Shown here one piece after another: positions 18,267-29,752 of a stretch of 64,000 nt of DNA (position 1 is its first letter; each line of letters starts with the position of its first letter). The stretch is taken from contig NZ_JAIWJA010000004.1 of assembly GCF_020515695.1 (NCBI RefSeq), forward strand, positions 372,001-436,000, given 5' to 3'. The position numbers and the translations under genes were made by a program. The DNA is from Pseudomonas sp. MWU16-30317. GTDB lineage: Bacteria; Pseudomonadota; Gammaproteobacteria; Pseudomonadales; Pseudomonadaceae. Below the pieces are notes generated by a model, which worked only from the letters and a program-made list of their open reading frames with translations, made no database searches and had not been told where the DNA came from.

Positions 18267-18653
18267 TCAGGTGGTCACCGGATGATCGGTGAAGAGGATC
18301 GCGGTGAAATCGGCTTGCAGCTCTTCGCCGAACTCGAAAATGGTTTCGTCTTCAGCGTCGTGGTACCAATTCATGTGCACGGTGTTGCCGGCCTGAGCGG
18401 CCTGGTCCAGCGCGTCGAACAGGCTGAACAGCATCTTGGTGCTGGAGCTGTTGAAGTACGCCAGCGCGATATCGGCAGTGATGGTCTGGCCTTCGCAACC
18501 GGCCAGGTACTCACGTAGCTGCTGGATGATCGGCGCGTAAAAGGCGGCGGCGTTTTCGGGATACGACTCGCCCTTGAGCGTCAGCCGATGCTCATCGAAG
18601 CGAAAGTCGACCCGCGGTGACGTGGCCGTTGCAGCAATTGACAGGTTATCCAT
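18267..18653 (-). CDS. siaC: SiaC-family regulatory phosphoprotein (DUF1987)
   Basis: A 128-residue protein of the SiaC/DUF1987 family. The conserved core ITADIALAYFNSSSTKMLFS contains Thr72, which lies where the regulated threonine of the family is expected. In P. aeruginosa, SiaB phosphorylates and SiaA dephosphorylates SiaC, and only the unphosphorylated form stimulates the cyclase SiaD. It sits between siaB (21-bp gap) and the siaD-like gene (14-bp gap). Position, size and motif all agree, so I consider the family assignment firm and the exact phosphosite likely. Confidence 0.9.
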   Translation of the reverse strand: MDNLSIAATATSPRVDFRFDEHRLTLKGESYPENAAAFYAPIIQQLREYLAGCEGQTITADIALAYFNSSSTKMLFSLFDALDQAAQAGNTVHMNWYHDAEDETIFEFGEELQADFTAILFTDHPVTT

Positions 18654-18674
18654 GGAGTCGGTCTTCCGTTGCAG

Positions 18675-19232
18675 TCAGATGATGGCCTTGAGGCAGAACA
18701 CGGTGGTCTCAGGATCGTCCTCGCGGACCCTGAAGGCGAACTCCAGCGGTGCGCTGGCGTCCCGCGCCATGGTCAGGAACCCCAATCCCGCGCCCTTGCT
18801 GTGCTCGGGCGTTTCGGCGCGCAGCGAGACCTTGTAAGCCTGTTTTATTTGCTCCAGCGACATGCTGCGCAGTGGCTCGAGCTTGTCGCGCAACGCTTGG
18901 ACTTCGCCACTGGCGATGGGGTTGGCACATAGCATGAAGTGCTGGTCACCCTCGACGCTGATGCACACCGCGCCCTGGCGCACCGAAGCCTCGTCACTGC
19001 CCAGCGCATCGGACGAGTAGTGAATGATGTTCTGCGACAGCTCGACAAACGATGAAAACAACCGACGCCGGGTCGGGCCGCTGACGCCCGCCACCTCCAG
19101 TTGCAGCTTCACCACTTCGGCCATCGCCGAGACGATGCCATGGGAGAAGTAACCCTGGTGATAGAAAATCACCTGGCGCTGCTGGGCGAGCTCCAGGAAC
19201 GCATAATCGTGTACAGACAAAGCACAGGTCAT
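18675..19232 (-). CDS. siaB: SiaB-family protein kinase
   Basis: A 185-residue GHKL-fold kinase that phosphorylates the small protein SiaC. The N-box-like stretch is SFVELSQNIIHYSSDALG and the glycine-rich lid is HSKGAGLGFLTMARDA. The ATG at 19232 has an AGGAG Shine-Dalgarno (complement of CTCCT at 19241-19245) and is preferred over an upstream GTG/ATG that would overlap siaA. It lies 11 bp after siaA in the siaABCD order. It lacks the phosphoacceptor His domain of sensor kinases, in keeping with a serine/threonine kinase role. Confidence 0.88.
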   Translation of the reverse strand: MTCALSVHDYAFLELAQQRQVIFYHQGYFSHGIVSAMAEVVKLQLEVAGVSGPTRRRLFSSFVELSQNIIHYSSDALGSDEASVRQGAVCISVEGDQHFMLCANPIASGEVQALRDKLEPLRSMSLEQIKQAYKVSLRAETPEHSKGAGLGFLTMARDASAPLEFAFRVREDDPETTVFCLKAII

Positions 19233-19243
19233 TGACGGCTCTC

Positions 19244-20476
19244 CTAGAGGCGGGCACAAAAAAGGGTCAGGTCATCGCGGCGCACCTGTTCGCCCTGCCA
19301 CTGCCGCAGGGCAGCTTGCAAGGCCTCGCCCATGGCGTTGGCGGGCGCATGGCGGTGCGGCAACAGTGTCTCCATGGCGCGGCGCCGGCCGAAGGCGATG
19401 CGCCGTGGGCCGCCGATCTGATCGGTGAGGCCATCGGTGCAGATGAACATCAGGCTGTCGGCCGGCATGGGCACGCAGATATCGGTCCATTGCTGGTCGA
19501 TATCGCTGTCGACATAACCCACACCCATGCGCTGACCCGGGATGGACTCGAAGGCCTCGGCATCAGGGCGCAATACGTGCAGCGCGATGCGTGCGCCGGC
19601 GAACGTCAGGGTCTGGTCGACGTTATCGAACCAGAACAACGCTGCATCCAGGCCGTCGTCGGACTCCGGCACCTGCGCGGTGCCCTGCTCCTGGCCCAGC
19701 AGGCTCTTGACGCTGCGGTTCACTGCAGCCAGCAAGGCGCTCGGCTGGCGAGGACCGAGCTGCGCCAGTGCCTGGGTCAAGGACGACGACGCGATCAGGG
19801 TCATGAACGCCCCTGGCACCCCGTGCCCGGTACAGTCGGCGATCGCGCCGAACCAGCCATCGTCATAGCTGGCAAAGTGATAGAAGTCGCCACCCACCAC
19901 ATCCCGCGGCGCCCACAGCAAGGCGGCGTCTGCCAGGGTGGCGGCCAGCGTATCGCGCGAGGCCCGCAACATGGCGCGCTGAATGACGCTGGCGTACTCG
20001 ATGCTCTGCATCATCTGACGGTTCTTTTCCGCCTGCATCTCGGCCACCACGGCCATCAACTGCAAGCCGTTGCCAAGGCCGGCGAATTGGCCGTCACGGG
20101 TGATGATAAAGCCGTCGGCCAAGGCCTTTTCGCCCGACTCGACTGTCTTGAACGTCAGCGCTTCGATGCTCATCTGCGCGTCGACGATCAGCGGCTGCTT
20201 GTCCATGAAGGCAATGCAGCTTTTACGATCGTAGAGCTCGCGGTGAAAGGGCCGGCTCATCTGCGACATGAAAATAGTGCGATTGATCAGGCCGATCGGC
20301 CGACCGTGCTCGAGCACGGCCAGGGACACCAGCTCGCGGTGCGTTGAAAACAGGTCCATGACCACGATATTGAGCGCATCGGCATCGACGGTCGGCGCCG
20401 CTTGGCACAGGTCGAAGGCGCAACGACGATTCCACGATCCGTCAGTGGCCGGCAGGGAGGGTAGCTTGGCGTTCAT
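19244..20476 (-). CDS. siaA: SiaA-like PP2C (SpoIIE-type) phosphatase with N-terminal CBS-like region
   Basis: A 410-residue protein that should dephosphorylate SiaC and so switch on the cyclase. The C-terminal PPM/SpoIIE domain (about 170-410) keeps the metal-binding motifs DVVGGDFYHF, ADCTGHGVPGAFM, CTDGLTDQ and RRDDLTLF. The N-terminal 130 residues resemble a CBS-pair sensor (LVSLAVLEHGRPIGLINR and GFIITRDGQFAGLGNG). P. aeruginosa SiaA instead has a membrane-bound HAMP-type sensor. This version is therefore predicted to be cytosolic and to sense an internal ligand, perhaps a nucleotide. A short helical linker joins the two parts. Confidence 0.86.
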   Translation of the reverse strand: MNAKLPSLPATDGSWNRRCAFDLCQAAPTVDADALNIVVMDLFSTHRELVSLAVLEHGRPIGLINRTIFMSQMSRPFHRELYDRKSCIAFMDKQPLIVDAQMSIEALTFKTVESGEKALADGFIITRDGQFAGLGNGLQLMAVVAEMQAEKNRQMMQSIEYASVIQRAMLRASRDTLAATLADAALLWAPRDVVGGDFYHFASYDDGWFGAIADCTGHGVPGAFMTLIASSSLTQALAQLGPRQPSALLAAVNRSVKSLLGQEQGTAQVPESDDGLDAALFWFDNVDQTLTFAGARIALHVLRPDAEAFESIPGQRMGVGYVDSDIDQQWTDICVPMPADSLMFICTDGLTDQIGGPRRIAFGRRRAMETLLPHRHAPANAMGEALQAALRQWQGEQVRRDDLTLFCARL

Positions 20477-20543
20477 GCGACATACTTCACGCAGGTTTGA
20501 ACGGGCGAGCTTAGGCCAGTGATATTAAAGTGATGTTACAGCG

Positions 20544-20581
20544 AAAAAAAGCGGCGGCCGCAGCCAAGACTGCGACCGCCG
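20544..20581 (-). terminator. Rho-independent terminator of katG
   Basis: On the minus strand, just after the katG stop, a stem GGCGGTCGCAG / CTGCGGCCGCC with loop TCTTGG is followed by GCTTTTTTT. The stem is GC-rich with one mismatch and the T-run is clear. It separates katG from siaA, which starts downstream at 20476. Confidence 0.9.
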
Positions 20582-20592
20582 TGGGGGCAGTG

Positions 20593-23109
<2,517 letters not shown>

Positions 23110-23802
23110 TCAGGGCAGATACAACCGGAACAATCCGCCGCCCAGCGCGCCGCCGTTGGCCAGTTCGATCCGGCCATGCACGCCATTGCGCTGATGCCGC
23201 TCGGCGATGCGAGCAGAGAAGTACAGGCCCAGCCCGGTGCTGCCGCTCACCGGATTGATGCCCTGCACGAAATCGGATTGGCGCTCGATCATCTCGGCGG
23301 GATAACCCGGGCCGTCGTCATTGATGCTCAGCACCAGTTGCCCTTGCGCTTCGCTGACCGAGACCTGAATGGCCTGGCGCGCGTAGCGAATGGCGTTGAT
23401 GAGCACATTGCCGACCACCGAGCCGATCAGTTCGCGGTCGAAGAAACCCAACGGGCAGAATGCATCGACCTCGCAGGTGGCGGTGATGCCGCGGCTGTCG
23501 AGCACCTCCTGATGCCCGGCCAGTTGCGCGCCGATGAAGTCATCCAGCTCGTGGTAGTCGGGCCGCAGCGGCAGTTGATTGACCCCCAGCTTATAGAGCC
23601 CCAGCAACTGCACCATCATGCCGTTGAGGTGGGCGAACTCGTAGTCGATCACCGCGCGTTCGGGGCCATGGCGTTGCGCCTCGGGCAAACGCCCGAGCCA
23701 TTCACCGTGGGCGCGCATGACCGCGGTCAAGGCGTTTTTCATGTCGTGCACGGTCGAGGCGATGACCATGGAAAAATCCAGACCCGCTTGCGATTCACTC
23801 AT
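23110..23802 (-). CDS. Small soluble sensor histidine kinase
   Basis: A 230-residue histidine kinase with no sensory or membrane domain. The phosphoacceptor is H19 in STVHDMKNALTAVM. The ATPase domain has N-box residues in VVGNVLINAIRYA, G1 in INDDGPGYP and G2 in SGSTGLGLYFSARIAERH. The ATG at 23802 overlaps the stop of the receiver-TPR gene by 4 bp, so the two are coupled. Because it lacks a sensor of its own, input probably comes from the neighbouring receiver-TPR protein or from another partner. The plus-strand side of 22855-23109 shows no other gene. Confidence 0.85.
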   Translation of the reverse strand: MSESQAGLDFSMVIASTVHDMKNALTAVMRAHGEWLGRLPEAQRHGPERAVIDYEFAHLNGMMVQLLGLYKLGVNQLPLRPDYHELDDFIGAQLAGHQEVLDSRGITATCEVDAFCPLGFFDRELIGSVVGNVLINAIRYARQAIQVSVSEAQGQLVLSINDDGPGYPAEMIERQSDFVQGINPVSGSTGLGLYFSARIAERHQRNGVHGRIELANGGALGGGLFRLYLP

Positions 23803-25409
23803 GCGCCGAACGCCCTGATCTGCAGTTTCTGGAAGCGCTCGAAGCGCGGATCGGTGGACGGCATCTTGCCGACCATGCGCAGGCAGTTCTGGCACTCCTT
23901 GAGCTGGGTCAAGTCCTGCTCCTCGCCTTTGCCCGGCAGCAACGCCTGCGCCAGGTTGAGGGCGATACTGATGTTTTTCGGCTGCAGCCCGAGGCCCTTG
24001 CGAAACATCTCTCGGGCCTGATCCATGTCGCCCGCCTTGTATGCGCGCACGCCCTGCAGGTTGAAGTCGATGGCCGCCTTGTTGGCACCCAGAATCGCCG
24101 GATCGTCGGTCTTGGCGGCGATGCGCAGCATGACCTGCGGGTCGTCACCGTAGATTTCCGCACAGCTTTTCAAGACCCCGGCAGCGGCCCCGGCCTGACC
24201 GAGGTTCTGCAGTTGGGTCGCCACTGTCAGCGCGGCGCCGGAGGTCATGAACTCGTCCATGCGTTGAAGACGTTCCATGGCTTCCTGGGTCAGCTTGGCG
24301 GCGGTCTCCGGATCGGATTTCTGCAGGCTGGTGGCGGTCATCAAGCGGGTACGGATCTGCAGGCCTTCGTCGCTGCCGTGCTCCTTGGTGACTTCACCCA
24401 GGGTGTTGTTGAGTTCGATACGGCTGCGGGCATCGAGGCCCTGGTCACCGTTCTTGTTGAGCAGCGCATTGGCGAAGCCGAGATTGGTTTCCGGATTCTT
24501 GAACCGCGAGTGCTGCCCTTGCGAGACCGCGCTGCGATAGGCGCGGGTCGAACTTTCGAAGTCTTCGTTCTCGAACGCCAGGCGGCCCAACAGGCTTTGC
24601 CGGCGCACCGCCAGCGGCGACAGCTTGACCGCATCTTCGAGCACGCGTTGGGCGCGGCGCACTTCGCCGGCGGACACCAGCACGTCAGCAAGGCCGTCGT
24701 AGAGCGCCGGGAACATCGGGAAAGCTTCCAGCGCGTGCTCGTAGACGCCCTGCGCCTCGGCGATCTTGTTGCGCTTGAACAGCAGCGTGCCAAGCATCCG
24801 ATACGCCCAGGGCGTGGGCCGATCGGCAATGATGCTCTTGAGCAGTTTTTCCAGCGCGTCGTGCTGATTGAGGTCACGCAGGGCGTCGGCCTGATAGCGC
24901 AGGCACAGCGGCGCGTAGCGTTGATCCTGCTGGGTCAGCTGCGCACAGGCGGCCAGCACCTCGTTCGGCTTACTGCGGTCCAGCGCCTGCAGGATCGGCT
25001 TGAGCAGGGTCTTGCGCTGGACCAGTTTATCCAGCCGCTGGGCCAGGCCGGCGCGGTTGAACGGCTTGGTCAGATAGGCGTCCGGCTCCCATTCCAGGGC
25101 GCTCATGACCATCGCCTGAGTGTTCTCGGCGGTGACCATGATGAACACGCATTCGCGGCTCAGCAGCTTGTCGACCATCAGGTCCTCTAGCACGTGCTGG
25201 CCGTTCTTGCGGCCGTCGCCGAGGTTGAAGTCGTGCAGGATGAAGTCGTAGCGCTTGGCCGCGCACATCTTCAAAGCCTGCTCGCCAGTGTCCGCCGTAT
25301 CCACGTCCTTGACCCCGAGATCGCGCAGCATCGAACGCACGGAGCTACGGAAATCGGAGAAGTCATCGACGATCAGAAACTTTTTTTGGGTGTACGCCAA
25401 GATCAGCAT
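23799..25409 (-). CDS. Response regulator with C-terminal TPR repeats
   Basis: A 536-residue protein with an N-terminal receiver domain (residues 10-130): acidic pair VDD at 14-16, phosphoacceptor D60 in ILHDFNLGDG, and the conserved Lys in DAYLTKPFNRA. The remainder is helical and TPR-like (for example PTPWAYRMLGTLLFKRNKIA, ALEAFPMFPALYDGLADVLV and AKLTQEAMERLQ), so output is through protein contacts rather than DNA binding. The ATG at 25409 is chosen because the domain begins at once; an upstream in-frame ATG at 25478 adds a non-conserved stretch. It overlaps the histidine kinase gene and likely forms a two-component pair with it. Confidence 0.86.
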   Translation of the reverse strand: MLILAYTQKKFLIVDDFSDFRSSVRSMLRDLGVKDVDTADTGEQALKMCAAKRYDFILHDFNLGDGRKNGQHVLEDLMVDKLLSRECVFIMVTAENTQAMVMSALEWEPDAYLTKPFNRAGLAQRLDKLVQRKTLLKPILQALDRSKPNEVLAACAQLTQQDQRYAPLCLRYQADALRDLNQHDALEKLLKSIIADRPTPWAYRMLGTLLFKRNKIAEAQGVYEHALEAFPMFPALYDGLADVLVSAGEVRRAQRVLEDAVKLSPLAVRRQSLLGRLAFENEDFESSTRAYRSAVSQGQHSRFKNPETNLGFANALLNKNGDQGLDARSRIELNNTLGEVTKEHGSDEGLQIRTRLMTATSLQKSDPETAAKLTQEAMERLQRMDEFMTSGAALTVATQLQNLGQAGAAAGVLKSCAEIYGDDPQVMLRIAAKTDDPAILGANKAAIDFNLQGVRAYKAGDMDQAREMFRKGLGLQPKNISIALNLAQALLPGKGEEQDLTQLKECQNCLRMVGKMPSTDPRFERFQKLQIRAFGA

Positions 25410-25492
25410 CCTGTCAGAAAGGCCACAAGGTACCGGCCGGGGCTTTGCAATAGAGACACTATCGGCATGGCGCGGCACTTCTTGAGGTTAGC

Positions 25493-28400
25493 TCACTGCA
25501 CTGCCGCCCTCGCCCGCAAATTGGCCAGCACCACCTGTAACGGATGCTGCAAGCTGCGGCCATCCTGACGCTTGACCTGACTGCGGCACGAATAGCCATC
25601 CGCCAACAGCCTGCCCTGCTGCCCATGTCGGGCCACCAGTGGCTGCCAGGATTGCCCGTAGATCACCTGCGAGGTCTGCAGGTTGCGGGCTTCGTGGCCA
25701 TAGGTGCCGGACATCCCACAGCAGCCGCTGGGCAGCACCTCCAGGCGCGCGCCGAACTTTTCGAACACCTGGCGCCACGCCTCTATGCTGTTCGGGGCGT
25801 TGGTTTTCTCGGTGCAGTGTGGCAGGAACTGCCAGGTTTCGCCGGTCGCGTCCGCGTCGGCCTTGGGCAGCACGCCAGCCAGCCACTCCTGGGGCAAAGC
25901 GACGTTGGGGGCGTTGTCGCCGCCGAGGGTTTTCGCATATTCCTGGCGATAGACCAGGGTCATGGCCGGATCCAGCCCTACCAACGGCACGCCGCACGCC
26001 TGCAACTGCAGCAGGCTCTGGGCATTGCGCCGCGCCGCCTTGGCGAAGGCGCCGAGGAAGCCTTGCACCTGCAACGGCTTGCCGTTGGCCATGAACGGCG
26101 CCAGCCAGACCTGATAGCCCAGGCGCGACAAGGTCTCCAGCCATTCGGCCAGCAGCGGCGTCTCGAAGTAGCGGGTAAAGGCATCCTGGACCAGCACCAC
26201 ACTGCGCTGGCGTTCGGTATCCGACAACGCAGCCAACGCGCGAGGCGTGGCCAGCTTGACCTGCCAGCGGTTGCACGCCGCCTGGAAGTCGACTGCGCTG
26301 AGCAGCGGGCTGTCGACCATCCCTGCGCCATGCTCCAGCAGCCAGCGCACCGGAGCAGCGCCCATCACCGCGTTGTACGCGCGGGGAAAATGGGCTAGAT
26401 GCGGAATGCTGAACTCCAGCGAGCCGATCAGGTAATCCTTGAGCGGGCGCAGATAGCGGCTGTGGTACAACTCGAGAAAGCGCGCTCGGAAATCCGGCAC
26501 GTTGACCTTGACCGGGCACTGCCCCGCGCAGGATTTGCAGGCCAGGCAGCCGGCCATGGCGTCATAGACCTCGTGGGAAAAATCCCCACGCCCACGCAGG
26601 GTGTTCCATAGCCGCGCCACCAGTGGCCGCACCTTGGCGGCGCCGTCCAGCACATTGACGCCCTGCTCGCCTTGGCGTCGCAGCCACTCGCGAATCAGCG
26701 AGGCGCGGCCCTTGGGCGAATGAATGCGGTTGCGCGTGGCCTTCCAGGACGGGCACATGGCGTCATTGGGGTCGAAGTTGTAGCAGGCGCCGTTGCCGTT
26801 GCAGTGCACGGCGGACTCGTAGTGCTGCCACACGCGCTCATCGATGGTGCGATCCAGTTCACCGCGCAGGGTCACCTCATCCACCGCCGTCAGCCGTGCA
26901 TCGGGCAGGCTGCTGGGGGTGGCGATCTTGCCGGGATTCAGCTGATTGCCGGGGTCGAAAGCCGCCTTCAGCGCTTGCAACGCCGGGTACAGCTCGCCGA
27001 AGTACTCGGGCACGTACTGCGAGCGCAGGCCTTTGCCATGCTCGCCCCACAGCAGGCCGCCATGCTTTTGCGCCAGCGCCGCGACGGCGTTCGACAATGG
27101 CCGAATCAATGCTGCCTGGGCCGGATCTTTCATGTCGAGGATCGGCCGCACGTGCAACACGCCGGCGTCGACGTGGCCGAACATGCCGTATTGCAGGCCG
27201 TGGCTGTCGAGCAGTGCGCGGAACTCGGCAATGTACTCGGCCAGATGCTGCGGCGGCACGGCGGTGTCTTCCACGAACGGCTGCGGCCGCGCTTCACCTT
27301 CGACATTGCCCAGCAGGCCTACCGCGCGTTTGCGCATGCCATACACGCGACCCACCGCCTGCGCGCCGATCGCCAGGGTGTGCCCCAGGCGCACCACCGA
27401 GGTGTCGGTTTCCAGGTGCTGGATAAAGTCGTGCACGCGCTGTTCGAGCTCGGCCTGATCGTCACCGCTGAACTCGATGAGGTTGATGCCTAGGGTGGGG
27501 GCCTGTTCATCCGCCGGGAAATACTCGGCCACGCCATGCCAGACGATGTCCTGCATAGCCAGCAGCAGTACCTTGGAGTCGACGGTCTCGATGGACAGCG
27601 GCTTGTGCGCCATCAGCGCGTTGGCATCGCGCAGCGCATCCATGAAGCCGGCGTAGCGCACGTTGACCAGAATCGAATGACGCGGGATCGGCAAGACGTT
27701 CAGCCGCGCTTCGACGATAAAGCCCAGCGAGCCTTCGGAGCCGCACAGCACGCTGTTGAGGTTGAACTGGCCCTGCCCGTCGCGCAGGTGCGCCAGGTCG
27801 TAGCCTGTCAGGCAGCGGTTGAGTTTGGGAAAGATCGCCTGGATGCGCTCGGCTTCGTGTTCGGCGATCTGCGCGGCGCAGCGATAGATTGCGCCAATGC
27901 GATCGTTGCGTGCGCTTGCTGTTTGCAGCGCGGCGGCATCGATCGCGCCGCTGTCCAGCGGTGTGCCGTCGAGCAGGATGGTGCGCAGATCGAGCACGTG
28001 GTCGCGGGTCTTGCCGTAGGTGCAACTGCCCTGACCGCTGGCGTCGGTGCTGATCATGCCGCCGATGGTGGCGCGGTTGGACGTCGACAGTTCGGGGGCG
28101 AAGAACAGCCCGTGGGGCTTGAGCGCGGCGTTGAGCTGGTCCTTGACCACGCCACTTTGCACCCGCACCCAGCGCTGCTCGACGTTGATTTCGAGAATAT
28201 TGTTCAAATGCCGTGACAGGTCGACGACGATGCCGTCCGTCAGCGACTGGCCGTTGGTACCGGTGCCGCCGCCACGGGGCGTGAGCACCACGGTGCTGTA
28301 TTCGGGCCGGGCGGCGAGGCGCGCCAGGCACTGCACATCGGCCTCGTCGCGGGGGAACACTGCCGCCTGGGGCAGGCGCTGATAGATCGAGTTATCGGTG

Positions 28401-28525
28401 GCCAACACGGTGCGCAAGCCGAGATCGTCAGCGATCTCGCCCTTGAAGCCCGCCTGGGCCAGCTGGCGCAGAAATTCCTGATAACGCTGCGGCAAGGTCG
28501 ATTGAAGCGGGAGATAGGCAATCAT
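25493..28525 (-). CDS. FAD-linked, Fe-S-containing dehydrogenase (YdiJ / D-2-hydroxyacid dehydrogenase type)
   Basis: A 1010-residue fusion. The N-terminal PCMH-type FAD domain contains TPRGGGTGTNGQSLTDGIVV and GGMISTDASGQGSCTYGK, followed by an FAD-oxidase C-terminal domain (about 300-540). The C-terminal part is ferredoxin-like, with CLACKSCAGQCPVKVNVPD, and ends in a CCG domain (LPSGCCGMSGTYGHEARN). This layout and length match YdiJ-type enzymes, which oxidise D-2-hydroxyacids such as D-2-hydroxyglutarate or D-lactate and pass electrons to the respiratory chain. The ATG at 28525 fits the family start. The divergent LysR gene at 28673 may control it. Confidence 0.88.
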   Translation of the reverse strand: MIAYLPLQSTLPQRYQEFLRQLAQAGFKGEIADDLGLRTVLATDNSIYQRLPQAAVFPRDEADVQCLARLAARPEYSTVVLTPRGGGTGTNGQSLTDGIVVDLSRHLNNILEINVEQRWVRVQSGVVKDQLNAALKPHGLFFAPELSTSNRATIGGMISTDASGQGSCTYGKTRDHVLDLRTILLDGTPLDSGAIDAAALQTASARNDRIGAIYRCAAQIAEHEAERIQAIFPKLNRCLTGYDLAHLRDGQGQFNLNSVLCGSEGSLGFIVEARLNVLPIPRHSILVNVRYAGFMDALRDANALMAHKPLSIETVDSKVLLLAMQDIVWHGVAEYFPADEQAPTLGINLIEFSGDDQAELEQRVHDFIQHLETDTSVVRLGHTLAIGAQAVGRVYGMRKRAVGLLGNVEGEARPQPFVEDTAVPPQHLAEYIAEFRALLDSHGLQYGMFGHVDAGVLHVRPILDMKDPAQAALIRPLSNAVAALAQKHGGLLWGEHGKGLRSQYVPEYFGELYPALQALKAAFDPGNQLNPGKIATPSSLPDARLTAVDEVTLRGELDRTIDERVWQHYESAVHCNGNGACYNFDPNDAMCPSWKATRNRIHSPKGRASLIREWLRRQGEQGVNVLDGAAKVRPLVARLWNTLRGRGDFSHEVYDAMAGCLACKSCAGQCPVKVNVPDFRARFLELYHSRYLRPLKDYLIGSLEFSIPHLAHFPRAYNAVMGAAPVRWLLEHGAGMVDSPLLSAVDFQAACNRWQVKLATPRALAALSDTERQRSVVLVQDAFTRYFETPLLAEWLETLSRLGYQVWLAPFMANGKPLQVQGFLGAFAKAARRNAQSLLQLQACGVPLVGLDPAMTLVYRQEYAKTLGGDNAPNVALPQEWLAGVLPKADADATGETWQFLPHCTEKTNAPNSIEAWRQVFEKFGARLEVLPSGCCGMSGTYGHEARNLQTSQVIYGQSWQPLVARHGQQGRLLADGYSCRSQVKRQDGRSLQHPLQVVLANLRARAAVQ

Positions 28526-28672
28526 GGTCGGCGGTCTCGGCAGGCAAATGCATTCCATGCACGGGTACGGCGGGCAGGCTGGCCCGTGCTTTATAGGATG
28601 ATCGCTTGATTTTCCGGGGTTTGGCGGGGTAAAACAAACGTAATTCCTGTCCGTTTTGCATGAGTTTCATGA

Positions 28673-29578
28673 ATGAACCCCAAGCGTCTCACGCCGTCGA
28701 TGTCCTTGCTGCTGGCCTTCGAGGCAGCAGCCCGGCATTGCAGCTTCACCAAGGCGGCCGATGAACTGGCGCTGACCCAGAGCGCCGTCAGCCGTCAGGT
28801 GCAGGCGCTGGAAGCTTCGCTGGAGGTGGCGCTGTTCAAGCGCGAGGGGCGGCATATCGAGCTGACCGCCGCCGGCGCCCTGTATCAACAGGAGCTGGCC
28901 GGTGCCCTGGCCCGCATCCGCAGCGCCACCTTGCAGACCATCGCGCGCAAGGCCGAGGGTGACGTGCTGCACCTCGGGGTGTTGCCGACCTTCGCGTCGA
29001 AGTGGCTTATGCCGCGCATGCCGGAGTTCTACGCCGGCCACCCGGACAATCTGGTGCACATCCATTCACGGATATTCCCCGCCGACCTGTCCCGCGATGC
29101 CAGCGACATGACGGCGCTGATCTGCGCCGGCTCGGGCGATTGGCCGGGTTTCGTCGCGCATCGGTTGCTGGCCGAAAAGATGGTCGTGGTCGCCAGCCCG
29201 GCGGCCTTGCCCGAGCAGGCCGGGGTGGCGTTGCAGAGCCTGACTCAGCAGGTGCTGCTCAACGTCGTGTCGCGCCCGCATGCCTGGGGCGAGTATTTCG
29301 AGAGCATCGGCATGACGCCCGCCGCCACCCTGCGCAACGGGCCGAGCTTCGAGCTGACCGCGCACCTGATTCAGGCCGTGGTGGCAGGCATCGGTATCGG
29401 CCTGGTGCCCAGCATTCTGGTCCAGGACGAACTGGACAGCGGCGCGCTGGTTGCCCTGCACGCGCCCACCGACAGCGGCCGCAGCTACTATCTGGCGTAT
29501 CCGGCGCCGTATCAGCAGTTGCCTGCACTCAAGGCTTTCAGGGAGTGGCTGCTGGATCACTCATTTACTGAAGGCTGA
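28673..29578 (+). CDS. LysR-family regulator, GcvA-like
   Basis: A 301-residue transcription factor. The winged helix-turn-helix is at about residues 8-66 (FEAAARHCSFTKAADELALT, QSAVSRQVQALEASL). The effector domain follows, with the GcvA-group pattern VGIGIGLVPSILVQDEL near the C terminus. It is divergent from the large FAD/Fe-S dehydrogenase with 147 bp between the starts, the classical arrangement for local control. No strong Shine-Dalgarno is visible; an out-of-frame ATG four bases upstream is rejected because only the 28673 frame gives the conserved N terminus. Confidence 0.9.
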   Translation: MNPKRLTPSMSLLLAFEAAARHCSFTKAADELALTQSAVSRQVQALEASLEVALFKREGRHIELTAAGALYQQELAGALARIRSATLQTIARKAEGDVLHLGVLPTFASKWLMPRMPEFYAGHPDNLVHIHSRIFPADLSRDASDMTALICAGSGDWPGFVAHRLLAEKMVVVASPAALPEQAGVALQSLTQQVLLNVVSRPHAWGEYFESIGMTPAATLRNGPSFELTAHLIQAVVAGIGIGLVPSILVQDELDSGALVALHAPTDSGRSYYLAYPAPYQQLPALKAFREWLLDHSFTEG

Positions 29579-29752
29579 CGCGCCAAGAAGCGAGTGGCGC
29601 CCCACGCGGGGATGACACTGGTCGGCCCGTATCGCTATTGACGGAGCAATGATGGCACAATGACGCCTTACTCAGACTGCACATTCATCAGTCCAGGCTG
29701 TTCATAGCGCCCGCCCCTTCTCGTCGCGGCCCTCGTCATTAGGTGATTCGCG

